A stretch of DNA of 64,000 bases from Bettongia penicillata ogilbyi (GCA_023548195.1 JAJHZJ010000008.1:3434215-3498214); one strand, 5' to 3'; numbered from the stretch's first letter, positions 1 to 11,197 are shown. Notes: generated from the letters alone by a model not told the origin. Numbers and translations: made by a program.

Positions 1-340
1 GGAGAGAACAGCTGAGTGCTGAAATATGGAATCAGTCATAACCATGCTTGCAACAGCAGCAGATTGTATATTCCAAGAGAGTTGAGAAGTTTCCTTGTCT
101 CCAAACCCAACCCTGTCCTTTAGCAGACTCCAGCTTGCCAGATGTTATTTTGCTATAGGAAGGCTTACTACCCAAGTACTATTGGGTTGTGAAATCCTTC
201 TACCTACTTGAGAGTCCATTTAGCATAGACAGAAGCTCTGGTATAGTTTAGTCCCCAGACTAATTAACCGAGTGATATAATGTGCATTCTCTCACTCCTT
301 TCCCATTTTAAAAACCAAATATCAACTTGTAAAATGGAGA
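1..340. other. unassigned sequence
   Basis: AT-rich, non-coding-looking DNA. I see no repeat family, open frame or RNA gene that I can support here. Confidence 0.5.
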
Positions 341-344
341 CAGG

Positions 345-488
345 GAAGCAGAATAGTGAGAACACTGGCTTTGTTGCACCTGGAAGATCTGGGTGAAAAT
401 TCTGGTTCTGTCACTTACTTGCTAGGCCTACTACTCATGATCAGTTTCTTCATCAGTAAAATGAGAGAATGGGGCTTGGTGATTTCAA
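345..488 (+). repeat. MIR-like SINE fragment
   Basis: Diverged CORE-type SINE. It contains a 'tctgtcacttactt' block followed by 'cagtttcttcatcagtaaaatgag', the usual MIR core/3' order. Family assignment is by eye. Confidence 0.45.
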
Positions 489-600
489 AGCTAGTCCTAG
501 AGCTGGAGTCAGGAGGACATCTTCCTGAGTTCAAATCTGGCCTCAGACACTTCCTAGTGATGTGATGAGGCAAGTCACCTCACCCTATTTGCATCTAAAA
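489..600 (+). repeat. CORE-SINE fragment
   Basis: Matches the marsupial CORE-SINE body: 'ctggagtcaggagga', 'gagttcaaatctggcctcag', then a decayed 'gtgatgaggcaagtcacctcaccc'. It lacks the tRNA-like head and the tail. Confidence 0.6.
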
Positions 601-639
601 CCACTAACTGAATGGCTTGCTTGCTGGCTGAATGGATGG

Positions 640-850
640 AGGGAGGGATTAATGGAAGGAATGAAAAACATTTATTAAGTGCTTACTGTGTACCAAGTAC
701 AGTACCAAATGATGATTCAGTTCCAACCATTTATAAGGCACAGTTCTGGGTGCTATGATGGATCATAAGAATTATAAAACATGGTCTCTATCTTTAAAGA
801 GCTTAGGCATAAAAATATATGTGCAATGTGGGTAGAGAGTCAGCTGCAAA
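640..850 (-). repeat. L2 3' end fragment
   Basis: Reverse-complement of the L2 LINE 3' terminus. 'acatttattaagtgcttactgtgtacc' and 'tctatctttaaagagctta' correspond to 'cttaataaatgt' and 'aagctccttgagggcaggga' read on the other strand. Confidence 0.55.
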
Positions 851-854
851 GCTA

Positions 855-968
855 GGAAAACCCAGCTCTGGCAGAGTTCAGTGATTTACCCAGTCACACA
901 ACTAGTATGTGCCAAAGGCAGTGCTGAAGCCTTCCTGATGCCAGTCATCTCTTTTATCTACATTGCCT
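855..968 (-). repeat. MIR fragment
   Basis: Short MIR piece: 'gtgatttacccagtcacacaactagtatgtgcc' is the reverse of the MIR core. Confidence 0.45.
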
Positions 969-974
969 TTCACC

Positions 975-1795
975 AATAACCACCATTTCCTGAGGGGCCC
1001 TAGCCATGTTGACTTCACTCCTAGCTCATCTCACTCTCTAATAATAATCCTTACCAATCCACCCACCTGCTTTCCCTACACCCCAAGATGCCTCCACTCT
1101 GAGACCCATTCTCAGAACTGCCCAGACTGTCACTGTAAGGGATCCCACTCATGTCCCCACATTCTGGGTACGTTCTGGTACTGGATTCCCCCACACACCC
1201 CTTTTCTGCTTCCTTTTGCCTGTTTGTCCTTCACCTTTTAGATTGTAAGCTTCTTTTCATTTGTATCTCCAAGACTTAGCACAATACCTGTTAGATTTCT
1301 TGTTGTTCAGTCTTTTCAGTCATGTCCAACTCACGGTGACCCCACTTGGGGTTTCCTTGACAAAGATGCTGGAGTGGTTTGTCATTTCCTTCTCTAGCTC
1401 TTTTTACAGATGAGGAAACTGAGGCAAATACAGTGAAGTGCCTTGCCCAGGGTTACACAGCTACAAGTGTCTGAGGACAGATTTGGACTCAGGAAGATGA
1501 GTCTTCCCCCATCTCCAGACCTGGCACTCTATTCACTGCGCTACCTAGCTGCCCACTCAATAGATCGTAAACCCTGAACAAAAGTTCATCGTCTCAGTTT
1601 CTTTACTACCTCACCAGTAGTTTTGTCAAGGAGGATATCCTCCTTCCACCCTTCTCACTCTTACTTTTTAGCACCCCTTTATGTATTGTATTCCTCTACT
1701 AGAAAGTAAGCCTAGGATTATCTTGCTTGTTTGTATTTGTATCTCTTAACATAATACCTGGTATGTAGTAAGTGCTTAATAATAATTTATCTGTC
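975..1795 (+). repeat. L2-like 3' region, split by a Mar1 SINE
   Basis: Pyrimidine-rich stretch ending in L2-type words ('tagattgtaagcttcttt', 'atttgtatctcc', 'acttagcacaatacctg'). After the SINE at 1300-1554 comes a second L2 3' end ('tagtaagtgcttaataataattta' near 1770-1795). These could be one L2 interrupted by the SINE or two adjacent fragments. Confidence 0.5.
1300..1554 (-). repeat. Mar1-type CORE-SINE with Bov-B/RTE tail
   Basis: Near full-length SINE on the minus strand. It has a tRNA-like head ('gcagctaggtagcgcagtga', reverse of 1535-1554) and a CORE with 'ctcagtttcctcatctgtaa'. The 3' tail reads 'gttggacatgactgaaaaga' and then 'ctgaacaacaa'. The same tail ends the Bov-B/RTE copy near 38310-38342, so the SINE was probably moved by RTE machinery. 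Confidence 0.85.
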
Positions 1796-1799
1796 TAAA

Positions 1800-3200
1800 A
1801 GTTATCCCCCAAGACCTCATCATGGTACATTCTGATAACGTGCACTCTGACTCCACTCTCCCAGAGTGAAGAAATTACATCTCCCCTCCGGTAGCTAGGG
1901 TACCATGAAGGGGGTCTTTGGGGTATCTCTTCTCTATGCCAATGGGTATGGGTAAAGCTCCACTGACTGTTGGCCCCATTTGTTACAGGGCCATTGTTTA
2001 GTACCCTTTCTTCAATTTAACTATGTCATGCCAGATGGTTTTTACTTTAATTTCACTTCAATTTAAGGGAATATTTATTTCAAAGATAGCAAGAACAAAC
2101 ATAAAACATTTTCTCCAAAGCTTCTGAGGCACACTTTCTCCTACAAAACTTTGACCTTATACATTACTCTGTGGTAGATTTTATCCTTTCATATAAAATT
2201 CTTTTTTTCTCTTTAAAAAAACACCACCTCAACCTTGGGAGGAATAAGCTCAAAACGTAGCTCAGTTCTTACCATTGGTTCCACTAAGTTCACAAAGTTG
2301 GCATTGCTGCTGGATGAATTACTCCACTGAGCTGGCATTCTGAGAGTCACTCCCAAAGGTCACTTTGTTCTTTGAGGCATCAGTGGTGGGCTGACTGCCA
2401 CACCTGGCCTGGATTACAACCCCCCAGATTCCTATGGCTCACTCTTCTGTAGTTGGAGACTCCACTCCAAGCACCTGGAACAGAAAAGAACGAATGAAAA
2501 GGACAAGGAGCCAGGTACATTCTTTGGGCAGGCCATGTTTCCTCAGTGGGAAAGAAGACTCCCATTATCCCATGATCTATCATGGAGAAAAAGGGTCACT
2601 GAGCTACCCCAGATATGAATGCAGTAGAAGAGAGACAGCTGAAGCTAATTCAATCCTTTTTAAAGATTCAAAGAGTGCCAGCTATGCAGCCTGGAAAAAG
2701 GCTCATCCCAACCATATGGTAAGCCAAGTGGAACCAGTTACAAAATATCCACACCTGCTCTATGGTCTTCCCAAGGCCCTTACCTTACAGATCATCCTGA
2801 CTCTCCCAGAAGCAGCCTCTCCAGCATCTTCCAGGTGAAGGACATCATCAGAACAAGCTGATGTGCTAGACCTCCATTGCACAATAGAGATGACTCCATT
2901 TCCAAAGGTGGAAATTTTTCCAAGGAGAAAGAACTCTGAGTACAGACTCAATGATTAACAGCATTCCTGTTACCCAAGACCCAGCCTAACAGTCTAGAGA
3001 AGTTCTTCACCTGATTGACTCCAGTGTCTATAGTTCCAACTTCTTAACCTAGAGTCAAGGATTTGGAGTCATTGCAATTACCGAATACTGTCTGTTCTGT
3101 CTGAGTCAGGTATCTACACACCAGACTGATTGTGGAGAGAGTTCCATTTTGCCCTCAAAATTATAGAGTTCTTCATTTGCCAGTTGTCCTCATCACAATT
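1800..3200. other. unassigned block with one 134-codon ORF
   Basis: About 1.4 kb with no repeat I recognise. An open frame runs 2434-2838 (+), starting MAHSSVVGDSTPSTW and ending EAASPASSR. It lacks a recognisable domain. An acceptor-like 'cactcttctgtag' ends near 2453 and a donor-like 'atatg|gtaagc' lies near 2718, so part could be an exon, but nothing proves it. An undescribed LTR or other old repeat is equally possible. Confidence 0.3.
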
Positions 3201-3204
3201 TATT

Positions 3205-3447
3205 CCAATGGCGATGAAGGTGGCTGAAGCAGGTGATATGGAGTGCTTCAAGTTTGCTTAGACATTAAAAATACCAAGGTCATCCACTACATCTTGGGCC
3301 ATCACCAGTTGTCTTGACTCTTGTCTTGTCATAGACTTTGATGACTCTGGAAGGGTGAGGCTGATGACTTTGTGCACCTCTGTCTCACTTCAATTCATGC
3401 ATGAGTCCAGACATCACCCCATCATGTCACTGGTCCTCTTCAAAAAT
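3205..3447 (+). repeat. non-autonomous element with 'ctcttcaaaaatgaagga' tail
   Basis: Contains 'ggccatcaccagttgtcttgactc', 'tttgatgactctggaagg', 'gtgaggctgatgactttgtgcacctctg' and 'tcatgtcactggtcctcttc'. The tail resembles that of the SINEs at 8420, 26112 and 56919 and the LINE end near 27590. A related copy lies at 54035-54245 on the other strand. Confidence 0.5.
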
Positions 3448-3543
3448 GAAGGATCACCACCACCACCACCACTACCACGACCACGACCACCACCACCACT
3501 ACCACCACCACCACCACCACCACCACTACCACCAACAACAACA
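3448..3543. repeat. CAC/CCA triplet microsatellite
   Basis: Imperfect (CAC)n of about 95 bp with CTA, CGA and CAA variants, grown from the tail of the preceding element. It yields spurious poly-His and poly-Pro frames. Confidence 0.95.
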
Positions 3544-3554
3544 ATATGCCACTG

Positions 3555-3755
3555 GCTACTCTGGTTTCAACTCCACCATCTTATTCCTATGCTTACTAGC
3601 TGAATGACCATGCAAGTCACTTAACTTTGAGGTTCAGTTTCTTCATCTGTAAAATAAGAATTAATAACACCAACTGGATTGTTAGGAGAACTAAGTGAGA
3701 TAACATTGAGTCTTTGCAAACATTAAAGTGCTATATAAATTCTAACTATCAAGAC
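3555..3755 (+). repeat. MIR/Ther-type SINE
   Basis: Core 'tagctgaatgaccatgcaagtcacttaa', then 'cttcatctgtaaaataag'. The end reads 'attgttaggagaactaagtgagataa' and 'aaagtgctatataaatt', as in MIR3/Ther-2 3' ends. Confidence 0.7.
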
Positions 3756-4099
3756 CCTCCCAGGATAAACTCATCACCAAGAAAGTCACTGTCACAATAA
3801 AGATTGGTTTATTTTTGCTAGTCATACCTTATCAGTACTCTTATAGCTTCTGCTTCCTTGATTAGTAGAATGAAGGGTGGAGTAAAACCTCCTGCCATAG
3901 CCTTCCTTTATAGAGGATTCAAGATCCTAGCCATCTTTTTGTCACCAACTGCTCTGGTGGACTTTTTTTCTTGCAATAATATTTTATTTTCCCCCAATTA
4001 CTTGTATGCTGTGGTTGATTTGTACTCTATCACCATCATTATAATGCTTCCATGATGGGTACCCTCTGGCACTGAACCCTCCCTTTTTCAGCTTTCTTT
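3756..4099. other. unassigned, with a possible short L1 end
   Basis: No gene. A short piece near 3975-4010 ('aatattttattttcccccaattac') resembles an inverted marsupial L1 3' end but is too short to call firmly. Confidence 0.35.
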
Positions 4100-5187
4100 T
4101 GAATTTTTTCTTCCCCCATTAGATTATAAGTTTCTTGAGAGCAGATATTGTGTTTTTATTCTTTTTTTTCATTTTTTTAATTAAATTTATTTATTTAACT
4201 TTTTACATTCGTTTTCACAAAATTTTGGGTTCCAAATTTTCTCCCCATTTATACCCTTCCCCCACCCCAATACACGGAGCATTCTAATTTCCCCTATCAC
4301 CAATCTGCCCTCTATCATCCCTCCCTTCTCTTGTCCCTATCTTCTCTTTTGTCCTGTAGGGCCAGATGACTTTCTATTCCCCAATAACTGTATTTCTTAT
4401 TTCCTATTAGCAAGAACAATACTAAACAGATGCTCCTAAAACTTTGAGTTCCAAATTCTCCCCATCCCCCCCTCCTCACCCATTCCCTTTGGGAAGGCAG
4501 GCAATTCAATATAGGCCATATCTGTGTAGTTTTGCAAATGACTTCCATAATAGTCGTGTTGTGTAAGACTAACTATATTTCCCTCCATCCTATCCTGCCC
4601 CCCATTATTTCTATTCTCTCTTTTGATCCTGTCCCTCCCCAAGAATGTTGACTTCTAATTGCTCCCTCCTCCCATTGCCCTCCCTTCCATCATCGCCCCC
4701 ACCCTGCTTATCTCCTTCTCCCCCACTTTCCTGTATTGTAAGATAGGTTTTCATACCAAAATGAGTGTGCATTTTATTCCTTCCTTTAGTCGAATGTGAT
4801 GAGGGTAAATTTCATGTTTTTTTCTCAGCTCTCCTCTTTTTCCGTCCACTAAAAAGTCTCCTGCTTGCCTCCTGAATGAGAAATAATTTACCCCATTCCA
4901 TTTCACCCTCTCTCCTCCCACTACATTTCTCTCTCACCATTTACCTTAATTTCTTTTAAGATATGGTCCCATCCTATTCAATTCACTCTGTGCTCTCTGT
5001 CTCTGTATGTGTGCATGCACACGTGTACATATGTGTGTGTGTATGTGTGTGTGTGTGGTCCCACCAACTACCCAGATACTGAAAAGTTTAAGAGTTACAA
5101 ATATTGTCTTTCCATGTAAGAATGTAAACAGTTCACCTTTGGTAAGTCCCTTATGACTTCTCTTTGCTGTTTACTATTTCATGCTTC

Positions 5188-6302
5188 TCATTCTTGTGTT
5201 TGAAAGTCAAATTTTCTTTTCAGCTCTGGTCTTTTCATCAAGAATGCTTGAAAGTCCTCTGTTTCATTGAAAGACCATATTTTCCCCTGAAGTATTATAC
5301 TCAGTTTAGCTGGGTAGGTGATCCTTGGTTTTAGTCCTAGTTCCTTTGACTTCTAGAATATCCTATTCCACATCCTTCAATCCCTTAAGGTAGAAGCTGC
5401 TAGATCTTGTGTTATCCTGATTTTATTTCCACAATACTGGAATTGTTTCTTTCTAGCTGCTTGCAATATTTTCTCCATGACCTGGGAATTCTGGAATTTG
5501 GCCACAATGTTCCTAGGAGTTTCTCTTTTTGGATCTCTTTCAGGCGGTGATCGATGAATTCCTTCAATACTTATTTTGCCCTCTGGTTCTAGAATGTCAG
5601 GGCAGTTTTCCTTGATAATTTCTTGGAAGATGATGTCTAGGCCCTTTTTTTGATCATTGCTTTCAGGTAGTCCCATGATTTTTAAATTGTCTCTTATGGA
5701 TCTATTTTCCAGGTCAGTTGTTTTTCCCATGAGATATTTCACATTCTCTTCCATTTTTTCATTCTTTTGGTTTTGTTTTATGATTTCTTGGTTTCTCAGA
5801 AAGTCATTAGCCTCCATCTGTTCCATTCTAATTTTGAGAGAACTATTCTCTTCAGTGAGCTTTTGAACCTCTTTTTCCATTTGGCTAATTCGGCATTGAA
5901 AGCATTCTTCTCCTCATTGGCTTTTTGAACCTCTTTTGCCAATTGAGTGAGCCTATTTTTCAAGGTGTTACTTTCTTCAGCATTTTTTTCGGTCTCCTTT
6001 ACCAAGGTATTGACCCATTTTTCATGCTTTTCTTGCATCTCTCTCATTTCTCTTCCCAGTTTTTCCTCCACCTGTGTAACTTGATTTTCAAAATCCTTTT
6101 TGAGCTCTTCCATGGCCTGAGCCCACCGGACATCCACCTTGGATGTCTGGGATAGAGAGGCCTTGACCTCCATGTCTTTCCCTGATGGCAAGCATTGTAC
6201 TTCCTCATCAGAAATGAAAGGAGGAAGAAACAACTGTTCCCCAAGAAAGTAGCTCTCTATAGTCTTATTTTTCTTCCCTTTTCTGGGCATTTTCCCAGCC
6301 AT
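5188..6302 (-). pseudogene. HAL1/L1 ORF1 (copy A), frameshifted
   Basis: Decayed ORF1 for an L1 ORF1p-like RNA-binding chaperone. It starts MAGKMPRKGKKNKT at 6302. The N-terminal part is a long heptad-rich coiled coil (many E/K/L repeats, e.g. EVQKLTEENSSLKIRMEQME). The C-terminal half has the L1 RNA-recognition segment (NLKIMGLPES) and the basic C-terminal domain (RNIVAKFQNSQVMEKILQAARKK). A frame change lies near 5800-5880 and a stop follows TLRD near 5377. The original stop codon is at 5188-5190. No product is expected. Confidence 0.85.
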
Positions 6303-6928
6303 TTACTTGACTTCTGAGATTCCTCTTCACCCCTGCCTAGATCTGCCCAGCTAGTGCTTGGGATCTGAGATTCAAATGCTGCTTCCCAGCCTCAGGGCTT
6401 TCAGTGGCGGGCATGGCTGCTATTCAATGTGAGCTTAAGTTCTGGTGCTGGGGTGGGAGCAGGGCTGCCTCCCAGGCTCAGTTCCCTCAGGGTGTTTATG
6501 CAGAAACCTTCCACAATGGAGCTCCTGCATGTTCTGGGAGTCCTGGGTCGCCTCTGCCTCTGCTGCTGCCTTCTGAGGGGGCCCGAGTCACGGAGACACC
6601 CCACTCCCCTCTTGGCCAGTCCAGAAGTCTCTGTCACTGACCTGTAGCGCCTGTAGGTGGAGGGACCTTCACAGCCGCCAGAGATTCCATCCCTGAAGCC
6701 TGCTCAGATCTGCTCCCCTGGGGCCGCGTGGCTAGAGCAGCACAGGGGTGGGCTCTGCTGTCTGGAGTGCGATGGACCCCTGGGGACGGCTTTCCAGGGC
6801 TCTCTGGAATGGAAATCTCCTCCCCTGCGTTTCTGCATGGCTTATGCTGATCCAGAATTTGTGGGGAGTTCTTTTTTCAGAAAATATATGGGCTGTGGCT
6901 TTGGAGCTAGCATATGTGAGTCTTTCTA

Positions 6929-6952
6929 CTCCACCATCTTGGCTCCTCCCTC
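6929..6952 (-). promoter_or_regulatory. YY1-like site at the 5' end of HAL1-A
   Basis: The element's first bases on the minus strand read GGAGGAGCCAAGATGGTGGA. CCAAGATGG is the YY1 core, which in human L1 sits at the same place and sets the transcription start. Activity here is inferred. Confidence 0.55.
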
Positions 6953-7015
6953 GTGTTTTTCTTATTTGTATCCCAGTGCTTAGTGGAGTATAGCAGGCCC
7001 TTAATAATGTTGTTT

Positions 7016-8159
7016 TTGTATTATATCCTAAGTAACCATCTATCACACAGAATCCATAGAACCAACTGGAACCTTTTACCTTAGATGCCATTTATAATAA
7101 AACAAGGTCAAGCCAAAAATCATATTATTAATTATTAAATTGAACCTTGGATTTTTTCCCCTGGTCCTACAAGCTGATCCATTTTGGATCCACCTGTAAA
7201 TGGATGACCTATCCTACATAAGAAGAAAATAGTGAGTCTGCTTTTCTCTTCAGGAATTATGCAAAAGAGGCTAAAATGGACTTGGCAAGAGAACTACAAG
7301 GGGTCTTCTGGTTAAAACTGCTTTTCCTTTTCTTTTTCTTCTATAATTTGGGTCTAAACACAGAGCATTAAGTAATCAATTGCCTGTAATGAGAAGTCTT
7401 ATGCCAATGGACTCAGATCTCGAATTACATTCCCCTTTAATTTTATTAACATCTTTTGTTTTTCTGTCACCTACATCTTCTCTTAAAAAAGTTACATGCA
7501 TTTATTATCTCTCCCTCATGCTCCCCATTATTGGACAATTAAAAAAAATTAAAAACAAAACCCTCATAACAAATGTGCATTCTCTAGTGAAAGAAATCCC
7601 CACATTGCATATCTAGAAGTGCGTGTATCATTCTACATTTTAAGTCTGGTTAAAACTTGAAATATTACAGATTGTCTTATAAAAGATACAGAGACTAAAA
7701 AGATATTCAGTGGTATGAAGGGGATAGACATTTCCATTGAGTATTAGAATTGTAATTTAGGTGAGGGAGCTCTAAAGATTTCCCCATTGTCCTTCCTAAT
7801 GGGCACAGTGTCTTGCATATTTAACCGATGTTGATAAGCTGAATGGCTATGTATGGCATCAAAGGGAGTTATTAATTTGCATTTGTAGGAAATATTTAGG
7901 TAACACCAAGTGTTAACCAATCTGAATGGCCAGACTCCACAGCCTGTTTCAAAAAGGGCAAGTTGATCTCCTACTTATTTAAGTTATTGAAACAGGACAG
8001 AAGGGTTATGATCAGAAGGCTCCCAAAGTGATGGATTCAAGCTGCAGCATGAGGGCTAGATTAAGTATTAGAGAACTATATCTGTTATAGCTCAGTTATA
8101 CATAAGAATGATTTCAAAGGAGAAAACCTTTAAAGGGATTTAAAGCAGATTGATTAGCT
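7016..8159. other. unassigned AT-rich sequence
   Basis: About 1.1 kb with no clear repeat or gene. Short open frames such as 7380-7616 (+) show no domain and look like chance. Confidence 0.5.
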
Positions 8160-8393
8160 GAAGGCATTTTTAAGCATCTAATATATGTGAGATACTGTGA
8201 TAAATGCTTTACAAATACCTCTTTAGATGCTCACAAGTATCCTGGGAGATAGGTGCTGTTATTATCCTCATTTAACAGCTGAGGAAACTGAGGCAAACAG
8301 AGGTTAAGTAATTTGCTCAGCTAGGAGATATCTGAGGTTGGATTTGAACTTCGGCCCACCACTCTATCCACTGTACCACCTAGCTGCCTCTAA
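8160..8393 (-). repeat. MIR/CORE-SINE
   Basis: Reverse-oriented MIR3-type end ('gataaatgctttacaaatac'), core 'cagctgaggaaactgaggca', and tRNA-like head 'ctatccactgtaccacctagctgcc' near 8365-8390. Confidence 0.75.
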
Positions 8394-8419
8394 TGATTTG
8401 AGTCTTGTACTGTTCCAAT

Positions 8420-8722
8420 GTGTGTTCATCCTTCACTGCCGAAGAAGACCATGCCATCAGAGAAATAATGACATGACTTGGACTTGACTTTGTTTTGAGT
8501 GAGGGAGGGCTGTGCAGGTCACCAGCCTCACTTCTCCAGAGCCATCTGAATCCAGTGACCAGTCAGGATGACTGGAGATGATCCAGGATGAGGCAATTGG
8601 GATTAAGTGACTTGCCCAAGGTCACACAGTTAGTGAATGTCAAGTGTCTGAAGTGAGATTTGAACTCAGGTCCTCCTGACTCCTGCACTGGTACTCTATC
8701 CACTGCACCACCTAGTTGCCCC
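8420..8722 (-). repeat. full-length SINE (tRNA-CORE head, 'cttcttcggcagtgaaggat' tail)
   Basis: Complete insertion flanked by a perfect 11-bp target-site duplication, ACTGTTCCAAT, at 8409-8419 and 8723-8733. On the minus strand it has a tRNA-like head, a CORE segment, a non-tRNA body ('gaggctggtgacctgcacag') and the tail. It resembles the marsupial WSINE1 type; the name is from recall. A second full copy is at 56919-57232. Confidence 0.85.
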
Positions 8723-8733
8723 ACTGTTCCAAT

Positions 8734-9040
8734 ACCCTAGCAATGAAAGAAAGGCTGAGCATTTTTTTTTGGTTTGACATTAAAATTTTACAATTCTTCT
8801 ATAAATCATTCGCTCCCCAATCCTTGACTCTTCTTAAATTGATGGGCAAGGGAGATGTTCAATAAGCTCTAATGACCTATTTTCTTTTTATGATGATTGA
8901 GCAAGTGAAATTTTAAAAAAAAGTTAGGAGAGGTAGGGGGAGAATGGGAAGATTGAGTAGAATGAAGTTTATGTATTAGTATATGGGTTTTGTAAACTTG
9001 TAGTGATTTTTCCTAGTAAGAGGTAAATTATAATAAATAC
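8734..9040. other. unassigned sequence
   Basis: AT-rich, including a short T-run at 8762-8770. Nothing recognisable. Confidence 0.5.
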
Positions 9041-9290
9041 CAATTAGGTAGTTCTGTGGATAGACTGTTAGACCTGGAGTCAGGAACACCTGAGTTCAAA
9101 TCCAGATTCAGATGCTAACTAGCTGTGTGACCCTGGGTAAGTGAATTAACCTCTATCTCAGTTTCCTCTTCTATATATAGAGATTATAATAGTACCTACC
9201 TCCCAGGGTTGTTTTGATGATAAAATGAAATAATATCTATGAAACACTTTACAAAATTTAAAGCACTACATGAATGCTAGTAATTATCAT
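9041..9290 (+). repeat. Ther-2/MIR3-type SINE
   Basis: Well-kept copy: head 'aattaggtagttctgtggatag', body 'cctgagttcaaatcca', core 'tagctgtgtgaccctgggta', and 3' end 'tacctcccagggttgt' and 'aaagcactacatgaatgct'. Confidence 0.8.
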
Positions 9291-9384
9291 CCCATAAAAG
9301 TTTATTGTGCTAAAATTCGTTTGGAATAAGTCGGCAATTAGCTGGAGTCTAAATCCTTTTATTCAAAATTTGAAGACAAGTTAT

Positions 9385-9575
9385 GTGGATAATAATAATA
9401 TTATCTGACATTTCTATATCTCTTTGTAAAGAGTGCTTTCTTTACAACAGCCCAATAGGATAGGCCTTATTATCCCCACTTTGCAGATAAATGAACTGAT
9501 ACTCAGAGATGCCAACTGCCTTGTCTACAGTCACACAACCAGAAGACTAGAAGTGAAATTCAATCCTTTTCCCAT
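9385..9575 (-). repeat. MIR
   Basis: Inverted MIR: 'cattatccccactttgcagat'-type core and 'gtcacacaaccagaag'. Confidence 0.6.
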
Positions 9576-10030
9576 AGGGACTGTTCTACCCTCTTGAAGT
9601 TTGGACAGTCTTTTGGAGCTCATGCAGGATTGTCCTTTGCATCACTGACCTGGTGCAGCCTTCATGTTACATTCAGAAAAACCATAATGAAGATCACTGC
9701 TCCAGCCTTTAATGCTGGACCTAGAAGAGGCTTGGGATGGCAAAAGGTTATCATTATGGTCTGTGTAATGACAGTCTCTACCAGCCCTAAACAGGCTCTG
9801 TGTGAAGTGTTGACAGACCATGATCTCCCACATAGGCCTTTAGGCTTACCCTAAAGCTTATTAGGATTCAAAGCCACAGTAAGCCTTTGGCTCCAACATG
9901 TGCCAAGTTCAATTGAGTTTTTCTCCTTGGAGCAACACTTCTCATTCTTTCCAGGTAATTAAAGGTACAAGTCAGTCTCCTGGAATTGCTGTTACTGAAG
10001 ACTACAATAAAACAGAATGAAGTGCTTATG
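9576..10030. other. unassigned sequence
   Basis: No recognised repeat. Overlapping short frames on both strands (9594-9854 +, 9642-9833 -) have no domain. Confidence 0.45.
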
Positions 10031-10034
10031 TATG

Positions 10035-10310
10035 TGTAGGTGAGAGGCAAGGTGGTATAATGGAAAGATTATACCATGATCTGGCACGGCAGAACCTGGG
10101 TTCGAATTCTGCCTCTGATGCTTACTGGTTAGGTAACGCTGGGCATGCTGCTATATCAGTCTGGGCTTTGGTCTTCTCTATAAAATGTGGAGTGTGGACT
10201 AGATGGCCCCTGGAGTGCTTTCCTACTCTGAGATATGGATTTATAGATGGGGATAATAATAGGACCTACCTCCCAGGGTTGTTAGGAGGATAAAATGAAA
10301 TGATATCTAT
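10035..10310 (+). repeat. MIR/Ther SINE pieces in tandem
   Basis: First piece: 'aggcaaggtggtataatggaaag', 'gaacctgggttcgaattctgcctctg' and 'ggactagatggcccctgga'. Second piece from 10245: 'ggggataataataggacctacctcccagg', a Ther-2 3' end. Confidence 0.65.
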
Positions 10311-10660
10311 TATCTAATATATTATGTTATGCCTATATCTTAATATCTTTACCTTTTCTTTATTCTATATTTAACTTATTCTATATCTTATATTGTGTAT
10401 ATTACATAGAAATATTAGGTATAAAATATAATATATTCATTAGATATAGATGTATATAATATGAAAGATATAGACAAATATATTAGAGTTATTAGATTTA
10501 GATAGGTACTATATGTGCATATATGTATACACATATATCTATATACACATGCATATATACATATATGCACACATGTATATATACACACATGCATACACTG
10601 CGCATATACACATATACATACATAAACACATGCATCTATATCTATATATATATATTTTTA
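10311..10660. repeat. AT-rich/(TATA, CATA) low-complexity region
   Basis: Runs of 'atat', 'acatatat' and 'catgcatatac' with little unique sequence; decayed dinucleotide and tetranucleotide repeats. Confidence 0.85.
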
Positions 10661-10849
10661 AAATAAAAAAACTTCAAGTCTAGCAGTATTCTAAAGCAGT
10701 TTTGAGCTAGCAGCTGGGCAGTACTGGAATGGGGCATTGGCCAGGCATTTCCTGGTATCACCCAAAGCAAATTTTGTGACCCACAAATGTAGTCACTGAC
10801 AAGACTCTAAAACTACTGGGTCCAGTGTGGCAGAATTGAACCAGCAGAA

Positions 10850-11004
10850 TTTGGGAAACTCATCTTCTAGTGCTGGCTGTCCTTGTAATGAATTGTGTGA
10901 CTTGAGGCAAGGTTTCTCTCTACAATCTTCTCTCTTATAAAATAGGAATAATGAAGTCTGTCCCACTGTACAAGGATTACTAAGTAAAAGGTATATTTTA
11001 TGTA
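10850..11004 (+). repeat. MIR
   Basis: 'gaattgtgtgacttgaggcaagg', then 'cttataaaataggaataatgaagt'. Diverged. Confidence 0.5.
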
Positions 11005-11016
11005 GTTTGGACTTTA

Positions 11017-11197
11017 TTTTTTTTTAAGTTTATCAATTTTATTAGTTTTTTGGTTTGTTGAGACAAGTCTATTGGGGTTAAGTGAATTATTCAGGTCACC
11101 CAGCTATTTAGTGTCAAGTGTCTGAGGCCAGATGGAACTCGGGTCCTCTTGACTCCAGGGTTGGTGCTCTATCCACTGTACCACTTAGCTGCCCCTC
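11017..11197 (-). repeat. CORE-SINE with 12-bp duplication
   Basis: Poly-A tail (T-run at the left) and tRNA-CORE body on the minus strand. Perfect duplication GTTTGGACTTTA at 11005-11016 and 11198-11209. The simple A-rich tail suggests L1-type mobilisation rather than RTE. Confidence 0.85.

Larger units (their letters stand above)
4162..6952 (-). mobile_element. HAL1-like (ORF1-only L1) element, copy A
   Basis: Near full-length 2.8-kb element read right to left: 5' UTR 6303-6952 (GC-rich, starting GGAGGAGCCAAGATGG), ORF1 5188-6302, then about 1.0 kb of spacer and 3' UTR ending in a 'gttaaataaataaattta'-like A-rich end. There is no space for L1 ORF2. The flanks share GTGTTTTT then TT (4150-4161 and 6953-6964), an imperfect target-site duplication of about 12 bp. 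A TG-rich microsatellite lies in the spacer near 5028-5056. The layout matches 'half-L1' elements known from mammals; mobilisation in trans by L1 ORF2p is inferred. Confidence 0.85.
4100..7015 (+). repeat. L2 3' end split by HAL1-A
   Basis: Left part 4100-4161 ('attagattataagtttcttgagagcagatattg') and right part 6953-7015 ('tatcccagtgcttag', 'cccttaataatg') join into one L2 3' terminus. Element A at 4162-6952 therefore landed inside an older L2. Confidence 0.65.

Noticed and set aside
3355..3607. Poly-His and poly-Pro ORFs
   Set aside because: Translations of the CAC triplet repeat; no conserved flanks.
9074..9130. tRNA genes at SINE heads
   Set aside because: 'GTTCAAATC'-type B-box words occur in every CORE-SINE head, but the cloverleaf and anticodon arms are not preserved. 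These are tRNA-derived SINEs, not tRNAs.
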